Shown piece after piece: positions 37,191-47,690 of a stretch of DNA of 64,000 bases. A program made the position numbers and the translations under genes. This stretch comes from Emydura subglobosa (lineage: Eukaryota > Chordata > Testudines > Chelidae), in NCBI GenBank assembly GCA_007922225.1, contig ML679941.1, positions 59,987,079-60,051,078 of the forward strand, given 5' to 3'. Within the stretch, counting starts at the first letter, position 1, and every line of letters begins with the position of its first letter. Under the pieces are notes generated by a model. It had not been told where the DNA came from, searched no databases, and saw nothing but the letters and a program-made list of their open reading frames with translations.

Positions 37191-38534
37191 TTCTGTTGCA
37201 ATTTGCTTCATGGGCTACTCTTGGGGCATCATAACAACATGCTTTTCCATACATGGGACTGGTAGGAAAATGACAATATAGCTCTAATATATATTTGCAA
37301 AAAAAAAAAAAAAAAAACCCTTTGGATTGGCAGTTATGCTGCAAAGCAGCTAAATCTGTATGAAATTTTACTTGCCCCGTATATGCCAGAAGTAAAATGA
37401 TTCTCAGGATCTGGCCTGAGAAATTATCATGCAGTATTTGTAACTGGATGAAAATGAAATGAAGAAAAATGTCAATAAGTCTGAGCAGGTTAGGGAACAT
37501 GAAAACCTTTACATTTCCAGAATAACAAAAGTCCATTCATCCCATTAAATTTGGTACAGTCATCGTCCAAGTTGACAGACCATGAAGCTGTGATTTGGGA
37601 AGGATTCATCACAAAGAGTAGCCACCAGTCAATGTACAGAACATCACTCACTGTGAAATACTCTCTGTAGAATACTGACATGTTAACCATTTTCTTTGAA
37701 AAGCTTCTTTCCATGCATTTCTATCACATTCCACTTTTTAAATCCAAATTTTGTCATTTCTGAGTCTCTCTCGATCAAGAGAGAAAAAGATGATCCTGCC
37801 TTTTCAGTCTGTTCTCATAAAGGAGGTTCTGGAGACTTGCTGCCCTTGTTTTGGGTCCCCTGTGGTGACTTCATCTCCTAACAGACAAATATTTGGTACA
37901 TCAGTATGCCTGGAGTTTTTCTTTTGAAGTTTACAGCATTAATCTCATCTGTATCTAATTGTTAAAATACTAAGTCTTCAAAGATTTCCTTGCCATATGT
38001 AAACAAAACATTGTCATAACAGTTTAAGCAGGATCAGATGCACAAAATTAACAATGGAACCATCAATGCCTTTTACAAAATCTTTTGTAACAAAGGATAC
38101 AATTAATTCATAATTCAAACCTGCTAAGTGCGTCGGATCATTTAAAGAATAAACTCTCTTTGTATGTAATTGAAAAAACAAAAACTTTTCCGATTTTAAA
38201 CTCTCCTAAAAGAATAAGCTATTAAAAAAGTTACTGGTGTGTTTTGACTGTGAGGTTAAATTTTCTTAGTTGTTTGCTTAGGAGAAATTATGGTCCAGAA
38301 ATATTTCAGACTGAAGCACAGAACAGAAAAGGAAGGGGACTGAGCGGGTAAGCTCATGAAAGCAAAAATTGCTTTATTGAATTTTAAAAGTGTATGTAGC
38401 TTTGAAAATAATATTGCCTTGGGAAGAACCATAATTGCCAGCAAAGGTATTTCTTGTTCCTCATAGTGCTTAATTTAGAACTAAATCTTAGCAATGTAAG
38501 TTAGACGGTTTGGGTTTTTTACTTACTATATCTG
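37191..38534 (+). other. NAV3: NAV3 long intron segment
   Basis: AT-rich intron with a 19-A run at 37299-37317; otherwise nothing recognisable. Confidence 0.6.
37299..37317. repeat. Poly(A) run (19 A)
   Basis: Homopolymer; no retrocopy body recognised. Confidence 0.95.
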
Positions 38535-38975
38535 TGATAAACTGCTGGGAGCTAACAGGCGAGGCAGCACTCTGATTGCTCTGTCACTAACCGGATCCCC
38601 CAGAGAGGTCTGAGTGAGGAATAAAATGTAATTATCTAATCAGGTGAGGTGTGCTAAAGGATTAATTGGTCCATCAGCTGTGGGCTGATAAAAAGGCACA
38701 GTAATAAAGTGCAAGAAGAGAGGAACAGAGCTCACTGAGTCTAGGCTTAGAGAAATCTGAAGGAAGGGAGACCTCTTTTCCTCTCAGGTCCTGGAGGAAG
38801 GGGTGATGGTACAAGCGACACTGTAAATAATATTGCTGCATGGAACAATGAAGGTTTTAATTGAACAACTGAAATAAATTGCAGAGTGTGGACCCAGAAC
38901 TGGTGGAGTCTGAGCTGTTTCTCTGGTGCTAGAAGACAGGAGTAGAGCATGCCCAGTTAAAATATCCTACAATTT
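38535..38975 (+). mobile_element. Probable solo LTR of an endogenous retrovirus-like element
   Basis: On the + strand it has a TATA-like box GGCTGATAAAAAGGCAC at 38684-38700 and, about 180 bases later, an AATAAA signal at 38873-38878. A downstream U5-like segment follows (AGTGTGGACCCAGAACTGGT). TATA to poly(A) signal to U5 in about 440 bases is the layout of a short LTR. No gag or pol sequence is adjacent, so a solo LTR is likely. The edges are uncertain: TG-starting and CA-ending candidates exist, but no target duplication was confirmed. Confidence 0.5.
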
Positions 38976-40099
38976 TTAATCAAACATCTAGTATGTTACC
39001 TTATCCAAAAATAAATGGAACAAAATCTGTCAAACAGAAACTGAACAAATTGCTGGGGGGAAAGAGCTGAACAAGAAATCACATGATGAAAAACATTACT
39101 AGATCATCTAGTGCATCTTCTTGTTGTTCAGTTTAGTCTCAAATGATTGGGACTTTCACCACTGCCACCGCTTCCAGAGATGAGGGGAAAAGGGACCGTC
39201 CATGGGTGGATCTCTGCAGGAGTGCAGATAACTTCCTCTAGGGCACCACTCACTCACCTCCTCAGAACCTTCTGGAGGTTGCTGTGTATAGGTCCAGCAT
39301 TGGCACGAGCTGAGTTGGGTGGGTGGGGCACAGGGGCTGGGAAACCAAGGGCAGGCCTGTAAGACACACTAGCTCCCTCTGACCACCCCCACAAGTTTCC
39401 AGGAAAAGATAATACAGCCTGGGGCTCTTTTACATTTTCTGTGACACCCTCCTGAAGAGTTCCAAGGGCATCCTCAGGGAAAGGGAAAGGATCTACTGGG
39501 ATACTCCATAAAAATGGCCATGGCCTCCTCTGGATCGTGCAATGAGGGAGGGATAAACCCACAAGATCCAGTGCCTTTGCCAGACAGACACCAGGCACAT
39601 CCTGTGTGGGAGTTGCCTTAACCCAAGGCAGAGTTTCAGCAGAGAGTATAGTAATGTAGTACTATAGTAATAGGGAGGACCAGAAATGCTCTAGTGGAAC
39701 ACCTCAGCTCTTCATTTGGGGAATCTAAGTAAGGGAGGGGTGAAGACTAGATCTTCCCCTCCTTACTACTTCCAAGTTAGCTACATCCTTCTTGGCCAGA
39801 GGCCAGAAAGGCAGACCAGCTAGCATGGAACATGCCCAGGCAGAAATAGAGGTCCAGAGCAAGATGCAATCAGGTTGGGAAGCAGGAGATGATAAACCCC
39901 TGGGTCTCCATGATTCTGCTTCTCCCTCATCTTTCTGCTGTTGGTAAGTGGTTTGGAGTGGAGAAGCGTTTTTGGGTTTGTTTTTTTGTTTTTTTTGGGG
40001 GGGGGGAGGGGGAGGGCGTAGACATTTACACCTTCAATGGAATGGTGTCCACACAGCTGAATTTTGTCAAGAGAGGACATCCAGGAAGAAGCCCTTCTC
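38976..40099 (+). other. NAV3: NAV3 long intron segment
   Basis: Mixed-composition intron with a G-run at about 39998-40014 after a T-rich stretch. Frames of 71 to 114 codons on both strands (39147-39598) overlap one another and show no protein-like features. Confidence 0.55.
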
Positions 40100-40725
40100 T
40101 GTGACAAAAAGGGCTACTGCAATCATTGGATGTATACCCAAGGGAATAGTGAGCTAGTGGGATTTATCTTTGCATATGGCATTGATGAAACCGATACTGG
40201 GAATGCTGTGTACGGTTCTGATGTCCACTTTGAAAAGGATGCTGAAAAATTGGAGAAGGTGCAGAAAAAAGCCACATAAATTATTCTAGGGCTGGAAAAA
40301 ATGCCTTACAGTGAGACTTAAAGAGCTCAAGCTGCTTAGTTAGTCAAAAAGAAAACTAAGGTGACTTGATTACGGTGTTTAAGTACCTTCACAAGGAAAA
40401 AATACAAAAGAGCTCCTTAATATAGCAGAAATAAGCATAACAAGATACCAATGGCTAGAAGTGGAAGCCAAACATATTCAAATTACTAATCAGACACACA
40501 ATTTTAACAGTGAGAGTAGTTAATCTTTGAAACAAACTGCCAAATTAAGTGGCAGATTCTCCATCTCTTCATAGCTTGAGATCATGACTGGATGCCTTTC
40601 TGGAAGATGTGCTTTAGTCAAACACAAGTTCTTGGGCTCAATACAAGATTAATTGGGTGAAATATAATGGCCTGTGAGATACAGGGGGTCAGACTAGATG
40701 ACATAATGGCTCCCTGTATAAGTCT
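40100..40725 (+). mobile_element. CR1 LINE 3' fragment, old and diverged
   Basis: The + strand matches the C-terminal part of CR1 ORF2 at degenerate level: 'AAAAAGGGCTACTGCAATCA' (start), 'TTGGAGAAGGTGCAGAAAAA' and 'TTTTAACAGTGAGAGTAGTT'. The 3' end reads 'CAGGGGGTCAGACTAGATGA'. Many small deletions and stops make it older than the copies at 30527 and 57106. Confidence 0.75.
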
Positions 40726-43559
40726 CTTAATTTTTACCAGGACATTGCCAGAGAATCTAAAGCAATGCATCAATTTGTTTTTGTAATAGTCTGCCTCAGA
40801 GATGCTGTGAGATTTCCCAAATATAGACATTGTGGTCCCTCTGTGAAGGAAGTTAATTGGCTGAACAGAGGGAGCTTTCATTCCCTGAAAGATCATTGTA
40901 ACAGAAAGCTTGGGAGAGATCATAGGCCTGTCACAGACTATTTTGGTGAGTTTAATTATGACTCTGTGTTCCAAGGCATTATCTTTTGGCTTTAGGCTCT
41001 GGATCCAGACTCTCTAAAGGATCACAAATAGATGAAGGTTTGGGCCAAATTCTGGTTTCTAACTTCTCGTAACCTCACAGGGAGGAGGACCCATTGCAAA
41101 AATGTTGGCACGAAAAGTTCCAGAATAAGCAGAGGTTCAATGTCCCTCTTTTTAAAGGTGAGAGGTTTTTGAGGAAGCAAGCTGTTGAAGACCTCCATAT
41201 TAAAAATGTACTACCGGATTCCAGGAATTCTTCTTTTTCTTGAAATTATTCAGATCCTCACAGATATTCCTTTCAGCCTTGTTACAAGAATATATTCCAG
41301 TGGACAATTTGCAGGTACTGGGCCAGAGAGGTCTAGACCTGTCCCCTCAACTGAAGTGGAGGAGTCATATGGACCCAGGCCACAACTGTGTATAGATTCC
41401 AGTGGAGCTACCAGACAAGAGGCTCAAGGAAAAGGCCAAGCCCGCAAGCTGTCTAAGGAGAATTTTTGATGACAGGCAGTTCTCTCCCCCTCATCTTAAG
41501 GAAAGTATAGGTGTCCGAGGGGTTAAAATGCAAAAGATTTGATACAGCTCCATTTTTACCCAGAATTCACATGGGTAAAGGTGTTAGGAAAAGAGTATAT
41601 TGTCTCAGGTTGAGGTTGATTATCATGTATCTGATATGTTATTTTCATTATTATAGACACTGTTGAGAGCAGCTCAAAGTCTCCTATAAACTATTCCCAA
41701 ATATAAGTTGCAGGTAAATGACAAACATGCTTCTAATTGGTTTACAGTCCCAGTCTGGGACATGGTTGCTCTTAGCTAGTCCTTAGTTTTGTTTATATAT
41801 AAACTTAATCATATTTATTCATGCTTATAATTTTTATTAGAGTACTTCATGCAGATTCATGTGCTGTATAATACCTTGGAACATGTTTGGTATTGTAAAT
41901 CCTTGTGGGTTGCATTATTGCTATCGATAGTTGACATCCTGGAAATAAGTTACCATTGGGTAGGTGATAAAGTGTACCACTGTTTGTTTCAAATTCCAGC
42001 TGTGCAGGGCTTCATTGCTATGAAGTCTCTTACCTACTTGTTGTTACAGAAGTGCATTGAATTGTCATCACAAACATTTTAACAAGGCTTCAAAAAAGAG
42101 TTCAGTGGGTTTCTTAAAGGTTGAGAATTTTTCTTTTCTTTTTTTTTTTTATTTAAAGCTGAAATTCCTGCTCTGTGAAAAGAATTGCCTGAATATACAG
42201 TATGTGACCTTAATCTTTTAAGGGGTGAAAATGGGTTGAATTGACTGCCATTCCAACATGGTTTTATACTGTTCAAGAGTGAAAGGAGTGTTTTCTCCCT
42301 TATTTTGTACAGCTCTTTTTCTGTAATTATAAGTCCGCCTTTAAATTAATGATGAAGCAATGCTGTCAAAAAAAAGACTGTGAACAGGCAGTGAAAAACT
42401 CAGTATGAAATCTTGGGCTAAATATGTTTGTGTATTAAATACAAAAAACAGTGACACTGTAATCTTAACGGCTGCACAGTTCAAAAGCAAAAGCTAAGAG
42501 CTTTTATGTGTTGTCAGTGGCTTTGCCTATACTAGTCTATTTTCCTTAACATTTTCCACCATGGCTACCATTTGTGCACCTGCATTGGGGTAGGAGTGGT
42601 CAGCAATGATGAGTGGTCTTAATCGAGCCACTTACCTTGTCTTTGTCTCAGTTTCCCCAGATGTACAATAGGGACAATAATAATTACCTATGTCACAGGG
42701 ATTTTGTGAAACTCAATTAATTAATGTTTGAACAGTGCTTTGGAGACATAGGCCAGATTTTCAGTCCTGCTCTGTGCCACTTAGATGCAGATTCTGGTTG
42801 TAGCTGGTCATCAGAGACTTCTTCTGGTGGAGGGAAACTCCCCACTTGACATAAAACTTGAGCTGCACCAGCCACCCACAGCCAATCCTATATCCTGGGG
42901 AGTAGCTAGGTAGGAGTGTGTTGTATGTACGCTATACTACACTGACTCTCAGCTGTTATATGGGTCCGTAACTGTACTAATGCATGCCATGGCCAGGACT
43001 GGTGCTGACTAGCATGCAGTATCAGGGAACTATAACCACCACCTCCCTGATGGATACTCCCTTATTTCCTACAAATCATACTGTGGATGCATGGAAAATC
43101 TGCCCTGTAATGCAGTGCTATATATGTGCTAAATATCATTATTATGGTGACTGCAGGCATATGAAAACTATTAGAAAAAAACATCTTCATACTGGGCTGA
43201 CCTTGGGATTTTCCTACTGAACCTCTCTCCCCTCCCAAAAAAAACAATGACTCTTGGCCCCTCTTCCTAAAAATAGCAACAGCAACATCAAAATCTCTAT
43301 GCCTGATTTTCATCGTCCCTGATCACACCCCATTGTGCATTAATGTAACTAAACAATACAATATTTGACTTTATAAATGAAGAGGATAACTATACAGCCT
43401 TGTTTCAGAGTATCTACTTTGCCTTGTTCTTCTCCAGCTGTTTTACACCACTGGGTGGTATACATATGATGTAGCACCCCCATGCAGGGGATTCTCCTTG
43501 CATGGTGATTCCCAGAAGCTGGAATGACCTCTAGGGTAATGGGCATAATTTATGTTATG
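40726..43559 (+). other. NAV3: NAV3 long intron segment
   Basis: AT-rich intron with a MIR-like fragment at 42640-42750. No exon: I looked for the expected WDDSSS-type NAV3 continuation and did not find it. Confidence 0.55.
42640..42750 (+). repeat. MIR/CORE-SINE-like 3' fragment
   Basis: TTTGTCTCAGTTTCCCCAGA, then 'ATAGGGACAATAATAATTACC' and 'CAGTGCTTTGGAGA' match the MIR 3' half with many changes. Confidence 0.55.
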
Positions 43560-43815
43560 TGTGCACTGCAACTGGGATGTAATTCATGCTCATATAGACA
43601 TACCCGCACTAGCTGTAATCTAGCCAGCTCACTAAAAGTAGCAGTGAGGAGGTGGCAGCATGGACTAGCAATGCAAACACAGCCTGCCCTGAAGCCCATG
43701 CCTGTCCGACCGTACAGCTATTTTTAGTGAGCTATCTAGATTACAGCTAGCATGGGCACATCTACATGAGCTGCAGATTACAACCCTGAACTGCAATGAA
43801 GATGTAGCCTTAGAG
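43560..43815. repeat. Fold-back interspersed repeat with long imperfect inverted arms
   Basis: Left arm at about 43609-43645 (CTAGCTGTAATCTAGCCAGC, then TCACTAAAAGTAGC) and right arm at about 43719-43756 (GCTATTTTTAGTGAGC, then TAGATTACAGCTAGC) are nearly complementary across ~37 bases. Outer phrases (ATAGACATACC, GGGCACATCTACATGAGC) are typical of the hAT-like MITEs elsewhere in this window. It is noncoding. Confidence 0.6.
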
Positions 43816-46040
43816 CAACATTGAGGCTGCTCTAAATTACACTGAAAATCAGCTCTGCTCCCAATCAGCCCCAGAATCAAGGAAAATGCAAAGATGATTT
43901 AAAGCTGCCTTTGTTCCCACCACTCCTCAGCCTTGCCAAGTATCTCTCAGCCACCATTCATGATATAGCCTGATATTTTCATAATGAGAACTAATCATAG
44001 GTGCCAAGCTGAGGCTGCTTTCATATAACAACTATGTTATGATCAGGGGGCCTCCTGTATTTCTGCTGATAATGGTTTCATTTTCATGTAAAGTACTTCA
44101 TACCTTTTTATTGCGGTTGCTGATCAAGTAAGATAATATTTCTATGATGATTTCAAGACTCCAAATTGATTTCTGATCATAAGACTGCAGTGTTGAAGTG
44201 CATCAGCCAGCAGTTGCTGGGAAACCAGCCCTTCTCATTCAAGTGGCAATGCTGCATTTTGTGGAATGTAATAGTTTCTGGAGTCTCAAGTATGCGTGTT
44301 GCTAGAATTAGTGATAAAAGTCTAGCATAAACCAAAGGTAACATCAATTCCATCTAATTATCTCACACAAAGATTTTTCAGTTTGTTATTTGAAGCACTG
44401 AGCCCATCTGCCAGCTAATAAACATGCTAATGTGGGGAAAAAAAAGAAAGCTAGGATAATTTAACAATAAACATATAGCATTCAATGTGTTGCCTGAAGA
44501 TGATATTTGCATTAAAAGCACTAAGTAATAACAAACTGCTAATTTTCCAACAGGTTGTACTATGGAGAATTACATAGTAGAATTGTGAGTAAAACTAATT
44601 TTTAAGAGAGAACGCAAATATTTGGTTGACATGTATTAGGCATATACATTTTTAGAGACAGAGAGGCACAAGTAGGTGTTTTAAACCACTATATCTTCTG
44701 CAGATTGACCATCTTCTGTTGAATCTCTTGTGAAAAATATCTTTTGAATTAAAAAAAACCCCAAAAAACTGTGGTGTGCCATGGTATAAAGTTTCTACAG
44801 TATATATGACCATGTCTTGCTGCATGATGTGCAGGTAGCTCAGGGAGCTGCATGTGACAGTTGTAGATTTAGTGAAGGACTTTCTCTTTTCACTTGACTG
44901 GAGAAGTCCACTAGGAGAGATTAGTAGATTAATGTGCATACGATGGCAACCTTTGTTCTTTAGGGAAACCCATGCAGAGAAACCCGATCCTGCTCTCCTT
45001 TCCAGCCTCTTGCTCTTCCTGATCAGAGAATAAACAGGGATTCAAGACAGCCAGAGATTAGAGAATAAATATGTGGCACCACTATGAGTTTAGAAGATTC
45101 TTATGTGGTTTTACCAGATGAATCTTATGAGAATGTTATAGTGCGTATAGTGAGTATTTTACTGGATCAGGATGGTTATTATGTTTACATTTTAATTCTT
45201 TGTCCTTTAAAATAGATAAAAAGCAGAACCTCCTTTGACCCTTGGAACTCCAGAGTCCTTTGATTTGTCAAAGGAGAAGTCATGTGTTATGCACAGTACA
45301 GTGTTCACCTTTAAAAACTTCCCAATTGCCTCAGCAAGGTTACTATGGTATTCCCTAGGTTTTCATGACAGTAAGCATAGAGAATATTGTGAATGCTTAT
45401 CTGTTTATGTCAGGCAAAAGTGACAACTCTGTTAAAGTGCCCATATAGGAAAGCCGACAAGTCAACTATCAAGCAGGCTAAGCACTGAAAGGGAGCAATC
45501 AGAATGACAGTGGGGGCAAATCGTCGCGGTACATGACTTCATAGTGAGGAAATGCCAAATTACATTTATAATTGTGGTTCAGGGCTAGAAACTTAGGCTT
45601 TTGTGTGACTCTTGATGCACCACAGGTCTCCCACTGGTAATAATTGAATGATTGCGTGAGATATAATGAAGAGATACTGGGGTTGAGGGGTGGGGGGAGG
45701 TAAGCATATTCCAAAATGGCACTTGCTACACATATACACAAGATATATGGTACTCACTCACTGCACGTGCCTTTCTGGAACTAGCTGGTGTGTTAGGGAT
45801 AGAGGACCACTGCCTTGCCCCTGTCCCTTCCAGGTCAGTTATCCTTTGGTATTTTAAGGGCTGCCAGCTAGGCAAGTACATCCATTCTTACACTGAGAAA
45901 GTGCAAGCACATTATGGCTGCCTTCTACATAGGTACACTGGATCCCTGTGGTGGAATGGAAATGACACTTTGGTGTAGGGAATGAACCGTAGGAACAGCC
46001 AAATCTGCCATGAAAGCCACAGTGTATGGGGTGTGGTTGA
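43816..46040 (+). other. NAV3: NAV3 long intron segment
   Basis: AT-rich intron without recognisable exons, RNA genes or transposon coding sequence. Small A/G-rich patches near 44435 and 44750 are low complexity. Confidence 0.55.
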
Positions 46041-46048
46041 GTCACCTC

Positions 46049-46157
46049 TAGGGTGACCAGATGTCCTGATTTTATAGGCATAGTCCCAATATTCGGGGCT
46101 TTGCCTTATATAGGAACCCCCATCCTGATTTTTCACACTTGCTATCTGGTCACCCTA
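46049..46157. mobile_element. 109-bp MITE (hAT-type) with perfect 8-bp target duplication
   Basis: The 14-base terminal inverted repeats match perfectly: TAGGGTGACCAGAT at the left and ATCTGGTCACCCTA at the right. They are flanked by GTCACCTC at 46041-46048 and again at 46158-46165. An 8-bp duplication is the signature of hAT-superfamily transposases, which must act in trans because the element is noncoding. The middle is T-rich. This is the best-defined transposon insertion in the window. Confidence 0.9.
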
Positions 46158-46165
46158 GTCACCTC

Positions 46166-47530
46166 TGTGTAAGGCTGCCAGAATGACACTTTGGGGTCAT
46201 TGGCAGCCAAGGGGAGGTTAGAGGCACCCTAAATTATAATGGGGATCACACTAGTGCTCAACTGTCCTCAGGTTCTGGGGACCAAAAAGGGGATATAAAG
46301 TCACCTCTATCCCCTGCTTTCTCATTATCTGCTAAGGGCAACTCAGATGGGCCAGAGAATTTCATCCTCAGTATTCAACCAGATAAATCAATACATAAAA
46401 ATAAATAACTGGTTAAAACCAATCAGTATTTTTGTGTCTCAATATTCTTTTAATTGTTAAAGAGACACAAAATAGATTTATTGGATGGGAATTTACAGAA
46501 TCATCCATTCTTTTTTTGAAAATGAATATTACTTTTGTTTTTCTCTAGCAAACGGTTTCCCATGACCTTTCAAAAATAATGTTTTTTGGTACAATGAGTT
46601 AGTTTGCCAAACTATTTTTTCTTGTTGAGGACAGATTGTAAAAGGAGGTCACTAGCTCAATTATTTTTGAGTCATCATTAATTTAAACCCAGTCCTCATT
46701 TATTAATGGGTTTGCTTTCTGTCTAGCACTAGTTTTTCCTCTGATATATTTATGAAAGCCTTTTATATTCCCATTTGGATAGAGTTACTTCATGATGCTT
46801 CTTTCCTTCCTTATCTTTTCTCTGCAAGACTTAACTGAATGTATATTATTAATTGGTTGCCTCCCTCTTTTGCATTTCTGATACCGGACTTTTTTTAAGC
46901 TCTGATCTTTGAGCAGTTTTTTATGAATTCACATGGGCTATTTCTTGTTCCTAGCATGTTTCTTTTATAAAGGAATTGAAGTCTGTTGCATCTTTTTCTG
47001 GTGTCTTTTAGGATTGTCCAGTCTTTTTGAACACTAGTGACTTTTAATACTTTCATCCACTGGATTGTACTTGCTAGATATTTTAATTTCTCAAAATTTA
47101 CTTTCTTAACATGTAATATTGTGGTACTGCTATGTTACATATGCTCATTCCTTACTGTACTGTACTAAATCTCAAGCTTCTCTAATTGTTTTCATATTCT
47201 CCATCAATTACTTCTTATTAGTAAAAAAGAAAGCCCAAGATGGCTTCCTTTCTACCTGGAGTGCCTACTTTCTGAATCATAAAGTTCCCTTGTACGTGAC
47301 TTAGGAACCTTTTTGGTGATATATGTTTGGTTTCATTTGTTATTCAACAGGTATCTTGGTAGTAAAATCCCCATGAGTATTATGAGATTTAGTCTAAAAA
47401 AAATTCATGGTGATGCTCTCCTTCATTTTTTTATTTCTTGTATCCTCACTTAAAGAATTTCACCATCTCATAGTTTTGATTGTAGAACTGTAGCTCATTG
47501 GTAATGCAACTTTTATATATAGCTTCACCC
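46166..47530 (+). other. NAV3: NAV3 long intron segment
   Basis: T-rich intron; nothing recognisable beyond low-complexity T-rich runs. Confidence 0.55.
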
Positions 47531-47690
47531 TTAAGAACGTAAGAACGGCCTACTGGATCAGACCAATGGTCCATCTAGTCCAGTATTCTGTCTTCCAACA
47601 GTGGCCAATGCCACTTCAAAGGGAATGAACAGAACAGGTAATCATCAAGTGATTCATCCCCTTCCATCTTTTCATCCCATTCGGGCTTTC
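47531..47690 (+). repeat. Unclassified sauropsid interspersed repeat
   Basis: AAGAACGTAAGAACGGCCTA, then CAGACCAATGGTCCATCTAG, 'CAGTGGCCAATGCC' and AGGTAATCATCAAGTGAT form a combination I recognise from many reptile introns. Its class (LINE tail or SINE) is not certain. Confidence 0.55.

Noticed and set aside
41461..41490. GATGACAGGCAGTTCTC as the missing WDDSSS-type NAV3 exon
   Set aside because: Only a few bases match; translation gives no SSSVSSG continuation, and no acceptor fits the needed phase.
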